A stretch of DNA of 64,000 bases, taken from NCBI GenBank assembly GCA_019915135.1, contig JAHLMK010000006.1, forward strand, positions 1,240,001-1,304,000, given 5' to 3'. The notes beneath the pieces were generated by a model that saw only the letters and a program-made list of their open reading frames with translations, had not been told where the DNA came from and did not search any database. Shown in pieces: positions 54,558 through 64,000 of the stretch; positions within the stretch are counted from its first letter, which is position 1, and each line of letters starts with the position of its first letter. The translations under genes and the position numbers were made by a program. This DNA is from Strobilurus pachycystidiatus (taxonomy: Eukaryota; Basidiomycota; Agaricomycetes; Agaricales; Physalacriaceae).

Positions 54558-54959
54558 TTACTGCGAGGGGGGTGTTTCCTTCTGCATCAAAAAGAAGGTC
54601 TTGAAGGCTTCTACACGTTGTAAAAACGCGTCCCGTCCAGCGCCTAGATTCCACATATCGCGAAATTTGACTCCTGTGGGTCTGCGATAGGGCACATGCC
54701 AGTGTATCTCCTGCGTCTGCCAGCGAGGCCAGCGGGCCATGTCATGATAGAACACGTTGTCTAGATTCCCTACAAAAGTACACATGCGGTCTAGTCCCGG
54801 TGCGATTGATGTCAAATCTGACAGTGTGGATATAAGCGCCACATTCCAGAAAAGGTCGAGAAACGAGTCAGAAGTGGGGAGGCCACCGGGTAAGGTGCAT
54901 TTTGATTTGAGATATTCGGAAAGGGACTCTCTACAGCGCTTACAGATGTCGAGCGCCAT
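54558..54959 (-). CDS. unknown short protein (arm B copy, intact frame)
   Basis: An open frame of ~133 codons from MALDICKRCRESLSEYLKS through GGLPTSDSFLDLFWNVALI, MCTFVGNLDNVFYHDMARW, RWQTQEIHWHVPYRR and MWNLGAGRDAF to FKTFFLMQKETPPSQ. Unlike the arm A copy it has no frameshift. A short insertion (YRRPTG for PTG) distinguishes it. The frame stays open a little upstream of the ATG, and a GT donor followed by a CTAG acceptor conserved in both arms suggests an additional 5' exon. No domain is recognised; CKRC is the only CxxC left (the second pair is CTLP here). Confidence 0.45.
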   Translation of the reverse strand: MALDICKRCRESLSEYLKSKCTLPGGLPTSDSFLDLFWNVALISTLSDLTSIAPGLDRMCTFVGNLDNVFYHDMARWPRWQTQEIHWHVPYRRPTGVKFRDMWNLGAGRDAFLQRVEAFKTFFLMQKETPPSQ

Positions 54960-55205
54960 GACAAGCTCGGGAATATCTGGCAAAGATGATTTAGCTAGTC
55001 ACCGCGAAGAGAAGGATGCCGGACGGCAGACGTGGCAAGTAAAGAGCCCACTTTACGTCAATGTGAGCTCACGCGGCGCGTTGTTTGCTCTTGCTTTCTT
55101 TTCAGCAGTGGAAGTTGTCTCCCTCGGAAAATGAGGCGCGGTCATGACCATGACTTTGATCTAGGATATCACAGCGAGTTGGATCAGCTCCAGCTCTACA
55201 AGTCC

Positions 55206-57021
55206 AATGTCTACTAATCTAACAGCTTTTATTATGTTTGCGGGACACGCGTACCTTTGACATGAGAGCCTGACTTCCTTACGCGACATACTGACCCCGG
55301 CCTCAATCATACCTCTAGACTCTGACTTGCCCAGTGCAAGCCGAGTTTCAAGTGTTGGACTATGTTAGCAGGAACACATGTGAAGCTCACATAAGAAGAA
55401 CAATGAGAACCCACTGCCATACATACTGTTAAAATTGCTGTTGATTCTTGAAGCCACAATTGGATATTGCGCACAGACCGGTCCTAATTGTCATGTTCGA
55501 GAATCCGGTCGGCTCTGTGCACAGAGAGCTGCGAGTCATGACACCGGAACTCTCATTGAAATCCTACGTAGCGTGGACAAAACTGTACACCGATACTGTG
55601 GCGGTATCGGAGTGAACATATAACGAGTATATACAAGGCTGGGATAGAAATAGCACGAAAGCAACACAAAAGCAGGACATAAGACAGATTGTAGTGACTC
55701 GCCGCCGTCATCAGCAAATAGGTAAAAGAACGGTCTTGGGATACTTCTCCCAAATCTGCTGAATAAACCGCGGGGGCGACTTGGTAAAGAAAGTCCGGAT
55801 TCGCCAGACGCGGCCGTGAAGCCATATATCATCTTTTGTATTGATGAATGTCTCAAGGCGGACAAGGACCTCACCGAGACTCGATCTTTCCCTTGGCTCT
55901 TGCACAATCATGCCTTCGAAAAGTGGAACAAATTCTTCCAAGCCATGATACACGCCGGTCTAGAAAAACAGATCAGTTTCATTCGTCCAACTGAATGAAA
56001 TGAGCGTCGGACCTGGCAAATTCTCAGGAATGTAGATCCCACGTTATATACATCCAGGAGGAAGGGATTGAACGGAGCACCACTGAGCCACTCGGGCGAG
56101 GTTTTGACTTGGCAGTAGGCATTGGTCGTCCGAGCTGTGGCATGCCCGGCTGGATAACGGCGAGAACCCTCGAAATCAGCGAGATAGTACTTCATAGGAG
56201 ATCGAACTCGACAACGAGGCACAATTGAAATGGGAGTCACACAATCCAGAGTCCGTGGTTGCGCGAAATGATAGCCCTTGGGACAGACTTCGTCCGAGTT
56301 CATCAGGAAATTCGAGCCACAAGAATCTCTGCAGTTTTTGATCAGGTGATTTGGGGTAATAGTAGAAGATTTCCCTACCCGTGAGCAACGTTCAGGGAGT
56401 GCATGAATTTGAGGCCCTGTGGCGTCATTCAAAGGTGAGCGGCAACAAAGCATTGTCAGTACACACCTGGAGAATCTGCCGACACGCCTCAGCAAACTCC
56501 TTGCGACAATGGAACTCGGGATTATCGAATTCGCGCAGAAAAGGCATAACCACGAAGATCCTGCCCTTGTTATCGTTGGGAACAGGGAACGAGTCAAGCA
56601 CGGGAACGGTGTGGTTATCTGAATGGACTAAAAGCGACCTTTCATTGAGATAATGCACCACAGACGATTCGTTCTGGCCCATTGCTTTGATGACCACTCT
56701 CCTACGGTCGAGGCTCCGAACGGCATCGCGGACCCACTGGTGCTAGAAGATCCTGAGTAAGTGATGAGAGAGAGAGAGAGAGATCCTGCGCACAATTGGG
56801 TACACTTCGTCCGGAAAGTCACCGTCGTGCGGCCTTGTCATTGCAGCTGTCCATTTGTGCGTTGTTCGCATTGGCACCCAGTCCGGTTCGTAGCGCGCAG
56901 GAAGAACATAGCCACGTTCAGTTAGGAAATGATAGTGGGAGACCCAGAAGACTTCGCCACTGTGTCCGTCCCTTTCCTGTCGCGCGTGGTTATTCATGCT
57001 ATGGTGGTCGTCAAAGTTCAA
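55206..57021 (+). repeat. third copy of the kinase-spacer segment
   Basis: From about 55290 this segment matches 19.26-21.0 kb of arm A in the same orientation, including the shared non-coding text around CATGTTCGAGAATCCGGTCG and GTCATGACACCGGAACTCTC. It therefore forms a second inverted pair with 51.8-53.6 kb of arm B, with the short unknown gene in the spacer. Confidence 0.8.
55711..56997 (-). CDS. divergent protein kinase-like protein (third copy)
   Basis: Minus-strand gene closely related to the arm A and B copies. It starts MNNHARQERDGHSGEVFW (an in-frame ATG 8 codons upstream is possible). LPARYEPDWVPMRTTHKW, VVIKAMGQNESSVVHYLNE, IFVVMPFLREFDNPEF, DSCGSNFLMNSDEVCPKGY, YYLADFEGSRRYPAG, SPEWLSGAPFNPF, EEFVPLFEGMIVQEP and KTVLLPIC are all present. 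The mini-exon encoding the MHSLN..AHG peptide is recognisable near 56375-56410. One intron carries a GA/TC microsatellite (56765-56782). The metal-binding triplet is DFE, as in the relatives. Apparently intact. Confidence 0.75.
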
Positions 57022-57314
57022 CGCATGATCAAAGTATAGGTCTAGAGCAAGGATGGTGTTGTACGCGTTGATTGACGGTGGCCGTCAAGGGTCAAGAAAC
57101 ACCGAAGTTACCGAGCGGCGGGCCAAGTACCGGGCCGATTTAAAAGGCCGATTCTTTCATACTCGGCACAACTCACTAACTCAGCCGGCCTCTATTTTGA
57201 CAGGTCTTTCTAGACCTACCGAATTCACGACTCTCTCAGCTGGCAGTGATCATTCCCCCGTTGATTCCTAAGCAGAATCTGGCAGCACCTGGGTTCAGCG
57301 CAGAGGACTCGCTC

Positions 57315-58620
57315 ATGGACTTACGCGCTAAGAGAGATGGTCACAGCGCCGAATCCTTCTGGGTCTCTCACTTTGACTTCCTAGCTGAGCGTGGCTACGA
57401 CCTTCCCTCACGCTACAAACCAGACTGGGTGCCAATGCGAACCAAACATAAATGGCGGGTAGCTATTTCGCGACTTCAAGTTGGCTCTCCTCTCAAATTT
57501 GAAGATGAAGTTTTCCGATACATGGTGCGCACCTGGCAGCACTCTGTTACCTCATATTCACAAGCCCATAGCATCATTGGGTGCGAGACGCTGTGCAAAG
57601 TCGCGAACAGAGGAGAGTGTTCGTCAAAGCGATGCAGCCCAATGAATCGCTTGTGATGCATCATCTCAATAAACCCGTGCTTTTTGAACATTCAGAAAAC
57701 CACACCGTCCCTATACTTGATTCGTTCCCTGTCCCTGACAACAGCGAGGGCAGAATCTTCGTAGTCATGCCTTTCTTACGCGAATTCAACAAGCCCCAGT
57801 TCCACTGTCGAAAGGAGTTCGCCGACGCGTGTCGACAAATTCTCCAGGTGTGTTATTACATCATTCTCATCTATCGTCTAAAGCGTGCTGTAGGGTCTCA
57901 AGTTTATGCACTCCCTCAATATTGCTCATGGGTACGTGTACCAGATCAATGACGAGAGTAATCTGACAAGACTCAGAGATTCTTGTACCACCAATTTCCT
58001 TAGGGATTTAGACGAAGTTTGCTCCATGAACGCAAGCGGTCCGACATCAGGTTCTGCGACTCCTCAGATGCCAGCTGCTCCTCGTTGTCAGGCTCGAGCT
58101 CCTATAAAGTACTATATCATCGACTTCGAGCGCTCCGGACATTATAAAGGTGGAAGATCCACTGCGCAAACTAAGCGCCGTGCCCACTGTCAAAACAAAA
58201 CCTCACCAGAGTGGAATAACCCTGCTCCTCATAATCCATTCTACCTCGATGTATACAACGTGGGCGCTACATTTCTAGAATTCTGTGCGGTGGGTATTCA
58301 TATGCTAAGTCCGAATAGAGCTGACTTTCTGCCTCTTTCTGCTCGATGATGTTTAGGAAGACAGGTACCATGGTTTAGACGAATTTGCCCCTCTGTTTGA
58401 TGGGATGACAGCACCAGAACCGACAGATAGACCAACTCTCGCCGATGTACTCGAACGATTCGAGACTTTTGTCAACGGAAAAGATGAAAATTGGCTGAAC
58501 AGTCGCGTCTGGCAGACTGGAGTCTCCTTCCTCCGGTTTGCAACGCCTGCTGAGTTTGCTGAGCCTGCTGAGCCGGTCCGAAAAAAGTCATTCAAGACCC
58601 TCATATCATCGATTCTCTAA
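57315..58620 (+). CDS. divergent protein kinase-like protein (fourth copy)
   Basis: More diverged member of the same family. Starts MDLRAKRDGHSAESFWVSHF and has LPSRYKPDWVPMRTKHKW, VFVKAMQPNES (candidate ATP lysine), IFVVMPFLREFNKPQF, a mini-exon GLKFMHSLNIAHG, then DSCTTNFLRDLDEVC, IKYYIIDFERSGHYKGG (DFE), KTSPEWNNPAPHNPF, DVYNVGATF and DEFAPLFDGMTAPEPTDRP. The C-terminus is extended compared with the others (FAEPAEPVRKKSFKTL, ending SSIL). It is head-to-head with the third copy, about 300 bp apart, so a bidirectional promoter is likely. A TTTAAAAG motif near 57138 may serve as its core promoter. Confidence 0.78.
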
Positions 58621-58960
58621 TATTCCCACAACGTATCTCATGCTTTGTCATGTACATGTACTGCAAGTGCTTGACCAATTTGAATTACCTGCGTACCAAT
58701 GTCGGTCGTCTCGCCAGGAGTGGCCCCGAACAGCCGTCACCAGTTCAAGAGGCGCATTCCCTCCTCGAACTTCGTAGATGTGGGGTTCTAAGCCTGTTCT
58801 GGCCCCGCTAGACAGCCCGAGCCACTTGCTGGCATTCTCGTGAGACACCACCGTGTGATTCTACGACACAGTACTTGGCGTTCTGTTAACCACAAGATAC
58901 TTCAGACCGGATGATGGGATGTGTTGGTCAGCCTCCATATCAATGTAATGCTCTTCTTTT
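58621..58960. other. spacer between convergent genes
   Basis: 340 bp between the convergent kinase-like and monooxygenase genes; no additional feature seen. Confidence 0.5.
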
Positions 58961-60660
58961 TATAGTATGGTCTCCATGACGTTATACGATAACTCAACTT
59001 GGTGTTTATACCGGTTATCCCATGCCCACGACCACCTCTTATGAACAGTATCCGCCATGGCCTTCAGCTTCGTCTCGACATCTACATCAACCAGCGCAAA
59101 GTAGCCGCTGTTCTGAGCTGACCTCTCCCATATCTCTCTGGTGAATGGTAGTCGTATGTCACTATAGACCTGGAGTGCTTCAAGAACGTTGTGTTTCCGA
59201 GTCCGTGTGTGGCCCAGTAAGCAAGCGAGCAGATGCGCGTCCTGTCAGGGTGATGAGGGGTGAGATGGCGGACGCAGAGGATCAAGTACCTCGATAGCTT
59301 GCCCAGCGCCAGATGCTTGATGGGGTAACATGGCGTGCGCCTAGAGCATTCATGAACTTCTCGATCAGAAATCCGACTAAAACTTCACGCACTGCATCGC
59401 CTATCAGAGCAACGCATCCCGATGCATATGTTGCTAACGGGTTGACGCAAAATATAGGCCATCTGCTTGTCGCGTCGATGCACTACGCGTCGGAGTCCTT
59501 GTGTCAAGTGCCTCATTTAAAGCAAGGGTAAGACCTACGTCCAGTAGAGCCTGTACTCGAGGCTCCCATTTCGTGAAATCCGACAAGGTCTTGATTTCGG
59601 AGACGTTGACCGGGGTTGGATTGGAAAAACTGGACAGTGTGCCCATGAGTTTTCGTTGTGGATGAAAGATCCCAACGTTCAGCAGAGTTCCGTTCTGAAC
59701 GGGGTACGTAACGATATGCTAGCCATCGTTAGTGCGGGATACTCATAGCGGTAGGCAGGCCGGACTTACGACCCCGCGCCCACAATGCTATGCATGATTG
59801 ATGGTCAGATTGATCCCCCACACGGACGCGAGAGTGGGTGCACACCTGCGTAGGCTCTGCATCGACTGGGAACCCTTTCTCTTCCAATCTGTCCGTCGGC
59901 ACAAGAGCCCTATACGCGATAGACCCGGTCCAGATGTGGGATATTGAATCCAAGCATCTCGTCGCGTCCTCCGTCCTCCCGGCGCGCAGGGCGTCCTCTG
60001 CCATGCGTTCGAACATTGACCTTCTGACGGAAGACTTCAGCCCATCTGCACCGACAAGCACGTCGCACGTAGCCACTGAGCCGTCCTCGAACAAAAGCCG
60101 AACTCCATCCAATGAGTCGGTGTACGACCTGAGGCGTTTCGAGAAGTATACGTTACAGTCCGGGGCCAGATGCTTGACCAAGACGTCGTGGATGTCCCCG
60201 CGATGAAAGGTCTGGAGATGCCCTCGGGATCTGACTTGGCCGAATTCATACCCATCCGTTTGATCACTCTTCCGCAGCGACCAGGCCACAACTGATGAAA
60301 GTCCAAGTAAGTTCAGATAGCGATGACAATCAGCGCTGTAGACGAGCTGTCCGTACCTTCCTCCTTGGTTACAGGGTTGGACGCGACTTTGGCGAGGTCA
60401 TCGGTAAGGCCCATCATCTCCAGGATCCCCCAAGTACGGGGCCAAACACCGATACCCGCGCCAACGGCGCTGAACTTCGCAGCCGCCTCGTATATCTCCA
60501 CTTCGATGTCGGGATACTTTCCCAATTGCACTGCACAGACGAGCCCTCCGATACCACCACCACTGAGCAAGAGGTCAGATTGGCACCAGCAGAGACGGAG
60601 TGGTGAAGCTCACCAGATGATGACTTTGAACTTGGACTTGGCAGGGATCGGATCCTTCAT
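58961..60660 (-). CDS. FAD-dependent aromatic monooxygenase (salicylate hydroxylase-like)
   Basis: Minus-strand multi-exon gene starting MKDPIPAKSKFKVII. A short intron splits the FAD-binding GxGxxG motif, giving CGGGIGGLVCAVQLGKYP (Gly17-Gly22), followed by IEVEIYEAAAKFSAVGAG and the Arg-containing VWPRTWGILEMMGL. The middle has RGDIHDVLVKHL, then CDVLVGADGLKSSVRR, the conserved DG motif. The second FAD contact spans an intron as LIGDA-AHAMLPHQASGAG, followed by QAIEDAHLLACLL. The C-terminus (IWERSAQNSGYF, KRWSWAWDNRY) is typical of fungal salicylate hydroxylase-like enzymes. It likely uses NAD(P)H and O2 to hydroxylate a phenolic compound in the cytosol; the substrate cannot be predicted. 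All motifs are intact. Confidence 0.88.
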
Positions 60661-62253
60661 AGGGAGACAAGACGAGAGGGAGGGGGATGAAGAGCGAGTA
60701 CCGCAATTCGCCAGGATATCAGCGCTGACGCTGTACATATAGCACGGGAACCCTGTCCGTATAAAACTACTGCTGCCCTAAGGGACTCAATGATTCGGAC
60801 ACACGACGGAGACCAAGGACGACGAAGATTTACCAATGTCCTGCCAGTGTGGTATGTGCAGTGGATAGATAGACAATCGGGTCTTCCCAGCGCCAAATTG
60901 ACCTGAAATGGGCTCCGCAGCCTCCGCGAGATGCGCCTTTTCAACCCGTTAGTACAGCTGTGGTGCATTTATCGAGAATATATGGCGCCAGGCACGGTAT
61001 AGGATTCCGACGGACCCTTGTCAACCATTCAGCAATGTATACTCAAATAGTCGCAGTCCAGGGCAGGGTATAGATACATGAGCCTGAAACGAACTCACTT
61101 TTGTGGGCGCAAGTTTGCTAAGCTACTTTGACACTCTCGATTCCAAAGGGGCGGCACTTATGGATAGGCGAATGAGCTTGTCAGCGGCGATTTCTGAGAG
61201 TTCAAGATTCATGCTAAGCATGAAAGGCCGGCTTTATAAAGAGAATTCGCTTCAACTCCGATCAGTACCATTAAGCTTGCCAAAGTCGATTCATACCCGA
61301 AAGACGTCCAAGCTGAAACGTGCCGTTCGAGACGACTGACTGGGTAGTGACTAGGATATCAATGGTGACGAGAATGAATGCTGGAAGTAGGGTTTGCTTG
61401 AAGCTAACCGATCTATAAAAGGCTAAACTGTGCGTCGCGGATGCGAACTGTTAACTGGCAGATGAATCATGACGGGGAGGGTCACTGACACGATGAAGAC
61501 GCGTGATTCAGTGAAGACAACGCGGGCAAGAGCTGGAGCGCTGATGAATCGTTCTATACCCTGTGTGTTCGAAGCCATTGCAAGTGGTCGTCGTGATCAT
61601 GACAGGAAGCGTGGATGGAGATGACAAAGCTGTGCGACTGTACTCTCAACTTGTCAGTTGACATTCGTCCAGAAAGGCGTACACATGCAACGCTAGTTGA
61701 GGGAGCAACTTCAAGAGGACATCTGGCCAAACGAGCGTAAACATCTCATACGCGGCTTTTTCATGACCCACCATCACTGGGCGAGCTCTCGTCATTCCCA
61801 CCAAGGATACGGCTCCATATCGACTCCGCATTTGCCGAAGGAACGTGATGATTTGCGAGCTTGCAAATACACGGAGTCAGTCCGTCCGTGGATCGCTGTC
61901 TCTGCTCGATAATCAAGCACGCGCCATTTTGCTTCACGAGACTCTCCTCTTGTCTTGGTCATGCGAGCCCAGAGCAGAAACAGCCGCTGCAGGAGACCGG
62001 TGCACGTACAATCGAACGACATCTCACCCCAATCTTGCGGCACGAACCCGAGCATCTGTCGTTCCCGTGTCTTCCATCGATTCAATTATAACCGGTCAGA
62101 CGACGATGCGAAGACCGACTTGGAATAGGAATCCAGCCAATCGCATCCTGTGGATATCTCTGTAATACGGTCACGCCCACGCCATTTCGTCATCTGAGGC
62201 CATATATAAGGCAGGCCAAGACTCCCTCCCACATTCCCACCTGATCTGACACC
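60661..62253. other. divergent intergenic region between the monooxygenase and catalase genes
   Basis: 1.6 kb with no supported gene. It must hold both promoters. An open frame at 61103-61339 has no features of a gene. Confidence 0.5.
62202..62209 (+). promoter_or_regulatory. TATA box of the catalase gene
   Basis: ATATATAA in CCATATATAAGGC, about 45 bp before the ATG at 62254. Confidence 0.6.
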
Positions 62254-64000
62254 ATGCCTTCCCAACAAGTCTTCGAGAGGAAAGACGGTGCCGTTTACAC
62301 CACCTCCAACGGTGCCCCCGTCTCTGAGCCCTACGCCGCGCAACGCGCTGGTCCGCTGGGCCCTCTTCTCCTCCAGGACTTCCACCACATCGATCTGCTC
62401 GCTCATTTCGACCGTGAGCGCATTCCAGAGCGAGTAGTAAGCAATAGTGATTGTGGCTACTCTCGTCCACGGCTAACGCACATATCAGGTCCACGCTAAA
62501 GGTGCTGGAGCGCATGGGACATTCGAAGTCACCCACGATCTGTCCGACATAACGTCGAACAAGCTCCTCACTTCTGTCGGCAAGAAAGTACGTGCCACCG
62601 TGCGATTCTCCACCGTCGGTGGCGAGTCCGGCTCCCCCGACACTGCTCGCGATCCTCGTGGCTTTGCCATCAAGCTCCGCACCGAGGAAGGGAACTGGGA
62701 CTGGGTGTACAACAACACTCCCGTCTTCTTCATCCGAGACCCCGCCAAGTTCCCACATTTCATCCACACCCAGAAACGCGACCCCCAGACGCATCTCAAG
62801 GATGCCGACATGTTCTGGGACTACCTGGGCCAGAACCCGGAAAGTATTCACCAGATCATGATCCTCTTCAGTGACCGTGGCACTCCCGACGGCTACCATC
62901 AGATGCACGGCTACGCTGGCCATACGCACAAGTGGCTTAAGGAGGACGGCTCCTTTGTTTACACTCAAGTTCACCTCCGCGCCGATGAGGGCTTCAAGAC
63001 CCTCGACAACGCGAAGGCGGGCGAACTTGGGGGCTCCAACCCCGATTACGGTACTCAGGCTCTCTTCGAGAGCATAGAAGCTGGCAAATTCCCAACTTGG
63101 ACAGTCTATGTGGTATGTTTGAGCACACTCATCCCAAACTTAGTGCTCACATCTTCGCAGCAAACCATGACCCCAGAGCAGGCTGAAAAGTTCAGATACA
63201 ATATCCTCGATCTCACGAAAGTCTGGCCTCACAAGGACTTCCCTCTGCGTCCTTTCGGCAAACTCACGCTCAACGAGAATGTCCAAAACTACTTTGCTGA
63301 GATCGAGCAAGTCGCCTTCTCGCCTTCTCACCTGGTGCCATACATCGAGCCTTCAGCCGACCCAGTTCTCCAGTCGCGTCTCTTCTCGTATCCCGACACC
63401 CACCGCCACCGTCTCGGCGTCAACTACCAGCAGCTGCCGGTTAACGCTCCCATTGTCCCCATCGCCAACTTCCAGCGTGATGGTCCAGCTGCTTATGTCA
63501 GTCAGGGAGCGCGTCCCAATTATCAAAGCAGCATTGCTCCGCTGTCATATGTCGGAGCGAAGGGCACCCTGGAGGAGGGTGTCAGAATCACTCGCGCCAA
63601 CCATGAAGAGTTCATTGGCCGGGCGTACAGGGATTTGTCGGAGATCACCGAATGTGAGTATCAATCGAGCTCCTTTTTTTCGAGGCTGAAACAAGTCCGG
63701 TCATCTAGTGGACTTTGAGCAACCCCGAGCGCTTTGGAGCAAGGTTTGGGATGACAAGCAGCGCGAGGCTTACGTGCAGAATGTTGCGGGTCACTTTGGT
63801 AACGTGAAGAGCAAGGAGGTCCAGGCGCGCCAATGTGAGTCCTTTTTGTGAGCTATTGAGAGCCCAGAACTGATGATATGGCGATTAATTAGTGTCTGTG
63901 TGGGCGGCTGTGGATCAGGGCCTTTCCGATCGTATCGCGAAAGCTGTGGGGGCGCCCACGGTGCAGCCGTTGCAGGTCAAGTCTGCCTCGGAGGCGTTGA
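62254..64000 (+). CDS. monofunctional haem catalase, 3' end outside the window
   Basis: Exons 62254-62436, 62489-63112, 63161-63653, 63709-63834 and 63893 to the window end. Starts MPSQQVFERKDGAVYTTSNG. The catalytic His63 lies in VVHAKGAGAHG; FSTVGGESGSPDTARDPRGF and FFIRDPAKFPHFIHTQKR follow. The proximal haem ligand region is RLFSYPDTHRHRLG, with Tyr346. The partial C-terminus (FGNVKSKEVQARQ, VWAAVDQGLSDRIAKAVG) corresponds to the usual ending of a small-subunit catalase, so only a few dozen residues are missing. It breaks down hydrogen peroxide to water and oxygen. No peroxisomal signal can be judged because the end is cut. Divergent from the monooxygenase gene, with a TATA box 45 bp upstream. 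Confidence 0.95.

Larger units (their letters stand above)
47640..55205 (-). repeat. arm B of the ~7.5 kb inverted duplication
   Basis: Reverse-complement partner of 17.58-25.09 kb, in order: CBM13 gene, unknown Gln-rich protein gene, kinase-like gene, spacer and short unknown gene. The last shared stretch surrounds GGTCATGACC / GCGCCTCATTTTCC (55125-55150 and 17635-17665). Identity is uneven: introns and spacers often align base for base, while the N-terminal exons of the Gln-rich protein gene are strongly diverged. Confidence 0.9.

Noticed and set aside
1..64000. CRISPR arrays, bacterial operons, prophage
   Set aside because: The sequence is intron-rich eukaryotic DNA. No regularly spaced identical repeats with unique spacers were seen.

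Overview
The window looks like nuclear DNA of a mushroom-forming basidiomycete (Agaricomycetes). Genes are split by many 45-60 nt GT-AG introns. The families present are typical of that group: MYND-finger proteins, HNH_2-type nuclease-like proteins, divergent protein kinase-like genes, a secreted ricin-B-fold (CBM13) protein, a RecQ-like helicase relic, a Stealth/phosphotransferase protein, and LINE and hAT transposons. Everything here was read by eye from the sequence. No database search was run, so family names rest on motifs, and exon boundaries are manual.

Layout. 1-9.6 kb: a MYND-finger gene (+), a broken RecQ-type helicase (-) whose N-terminal half is replaced by a ~0.9 kb GC-rich tandem repeat, and a gene-poor AT-rich stretch. 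9.6-12.3 kb: a Stealth-family membrane protein in five exons. 13.1-17.4 kb: two HNH-domain paralogues (-), the second split by a ~1.17 kb insertion with imperfect inverted ends. 17.6-25.1 kb (arm A) and 47.6-55.2 kb (arm B): a large, collinear, diverged inverted duplication. In each arm the order is a short unknown gene, a conserved spacer, a kinase-like gene, an unknown Gln/Gly/Pro/Ser-rich protein gene and a CBM13 secreted protein gene. A third kinase copy (55.7-57.0 kb) and a fourth, more diverged one (57.3-58.6 kb) lie beyond arm B.

Between the arms lies a full-length LINE (25,517-41,244) bounded by a 15-bp target-site duplication and ending in poly(A). It carries two separate CCHC ORF1-type genes and an intact endonuclease/reverse transcriptase ORF2. 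A complete hAT element (25,532-31,076; perfect 8-bp duplication CCCTTGAT) is inserted only 15 bp inside the LINE's 5' end. The single gene of the hAT element appears to join a Ulp1-type cysteine protease to a BED-finger hAT transposase through a 48-nt intron. The inter-arm region also holds a G-protein alpha subunit gene (-) and a Ser/Asp-rich probable nuclear protein (+).

58.9-64 kb: an FAD-dependent monooxygenase (-) and a catalase (+, cut by the window end) are divergently transcribed from a 1.6 kb intergenic region.

How the parts work together: this is not one pathway. The recurring theme is genome plasticity: inverted and tandem duplication of a small gene cluster, nested transposition, and decay of extra copies (helicase stop codon, frameshifted arm-A gene, interrupted HNH paralogue). 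The strongest candidates for something undescribed are the Ulp1-hAT fusion and the LINE whose second ORF1 is interrupted by three apparent spliceosomal introns.
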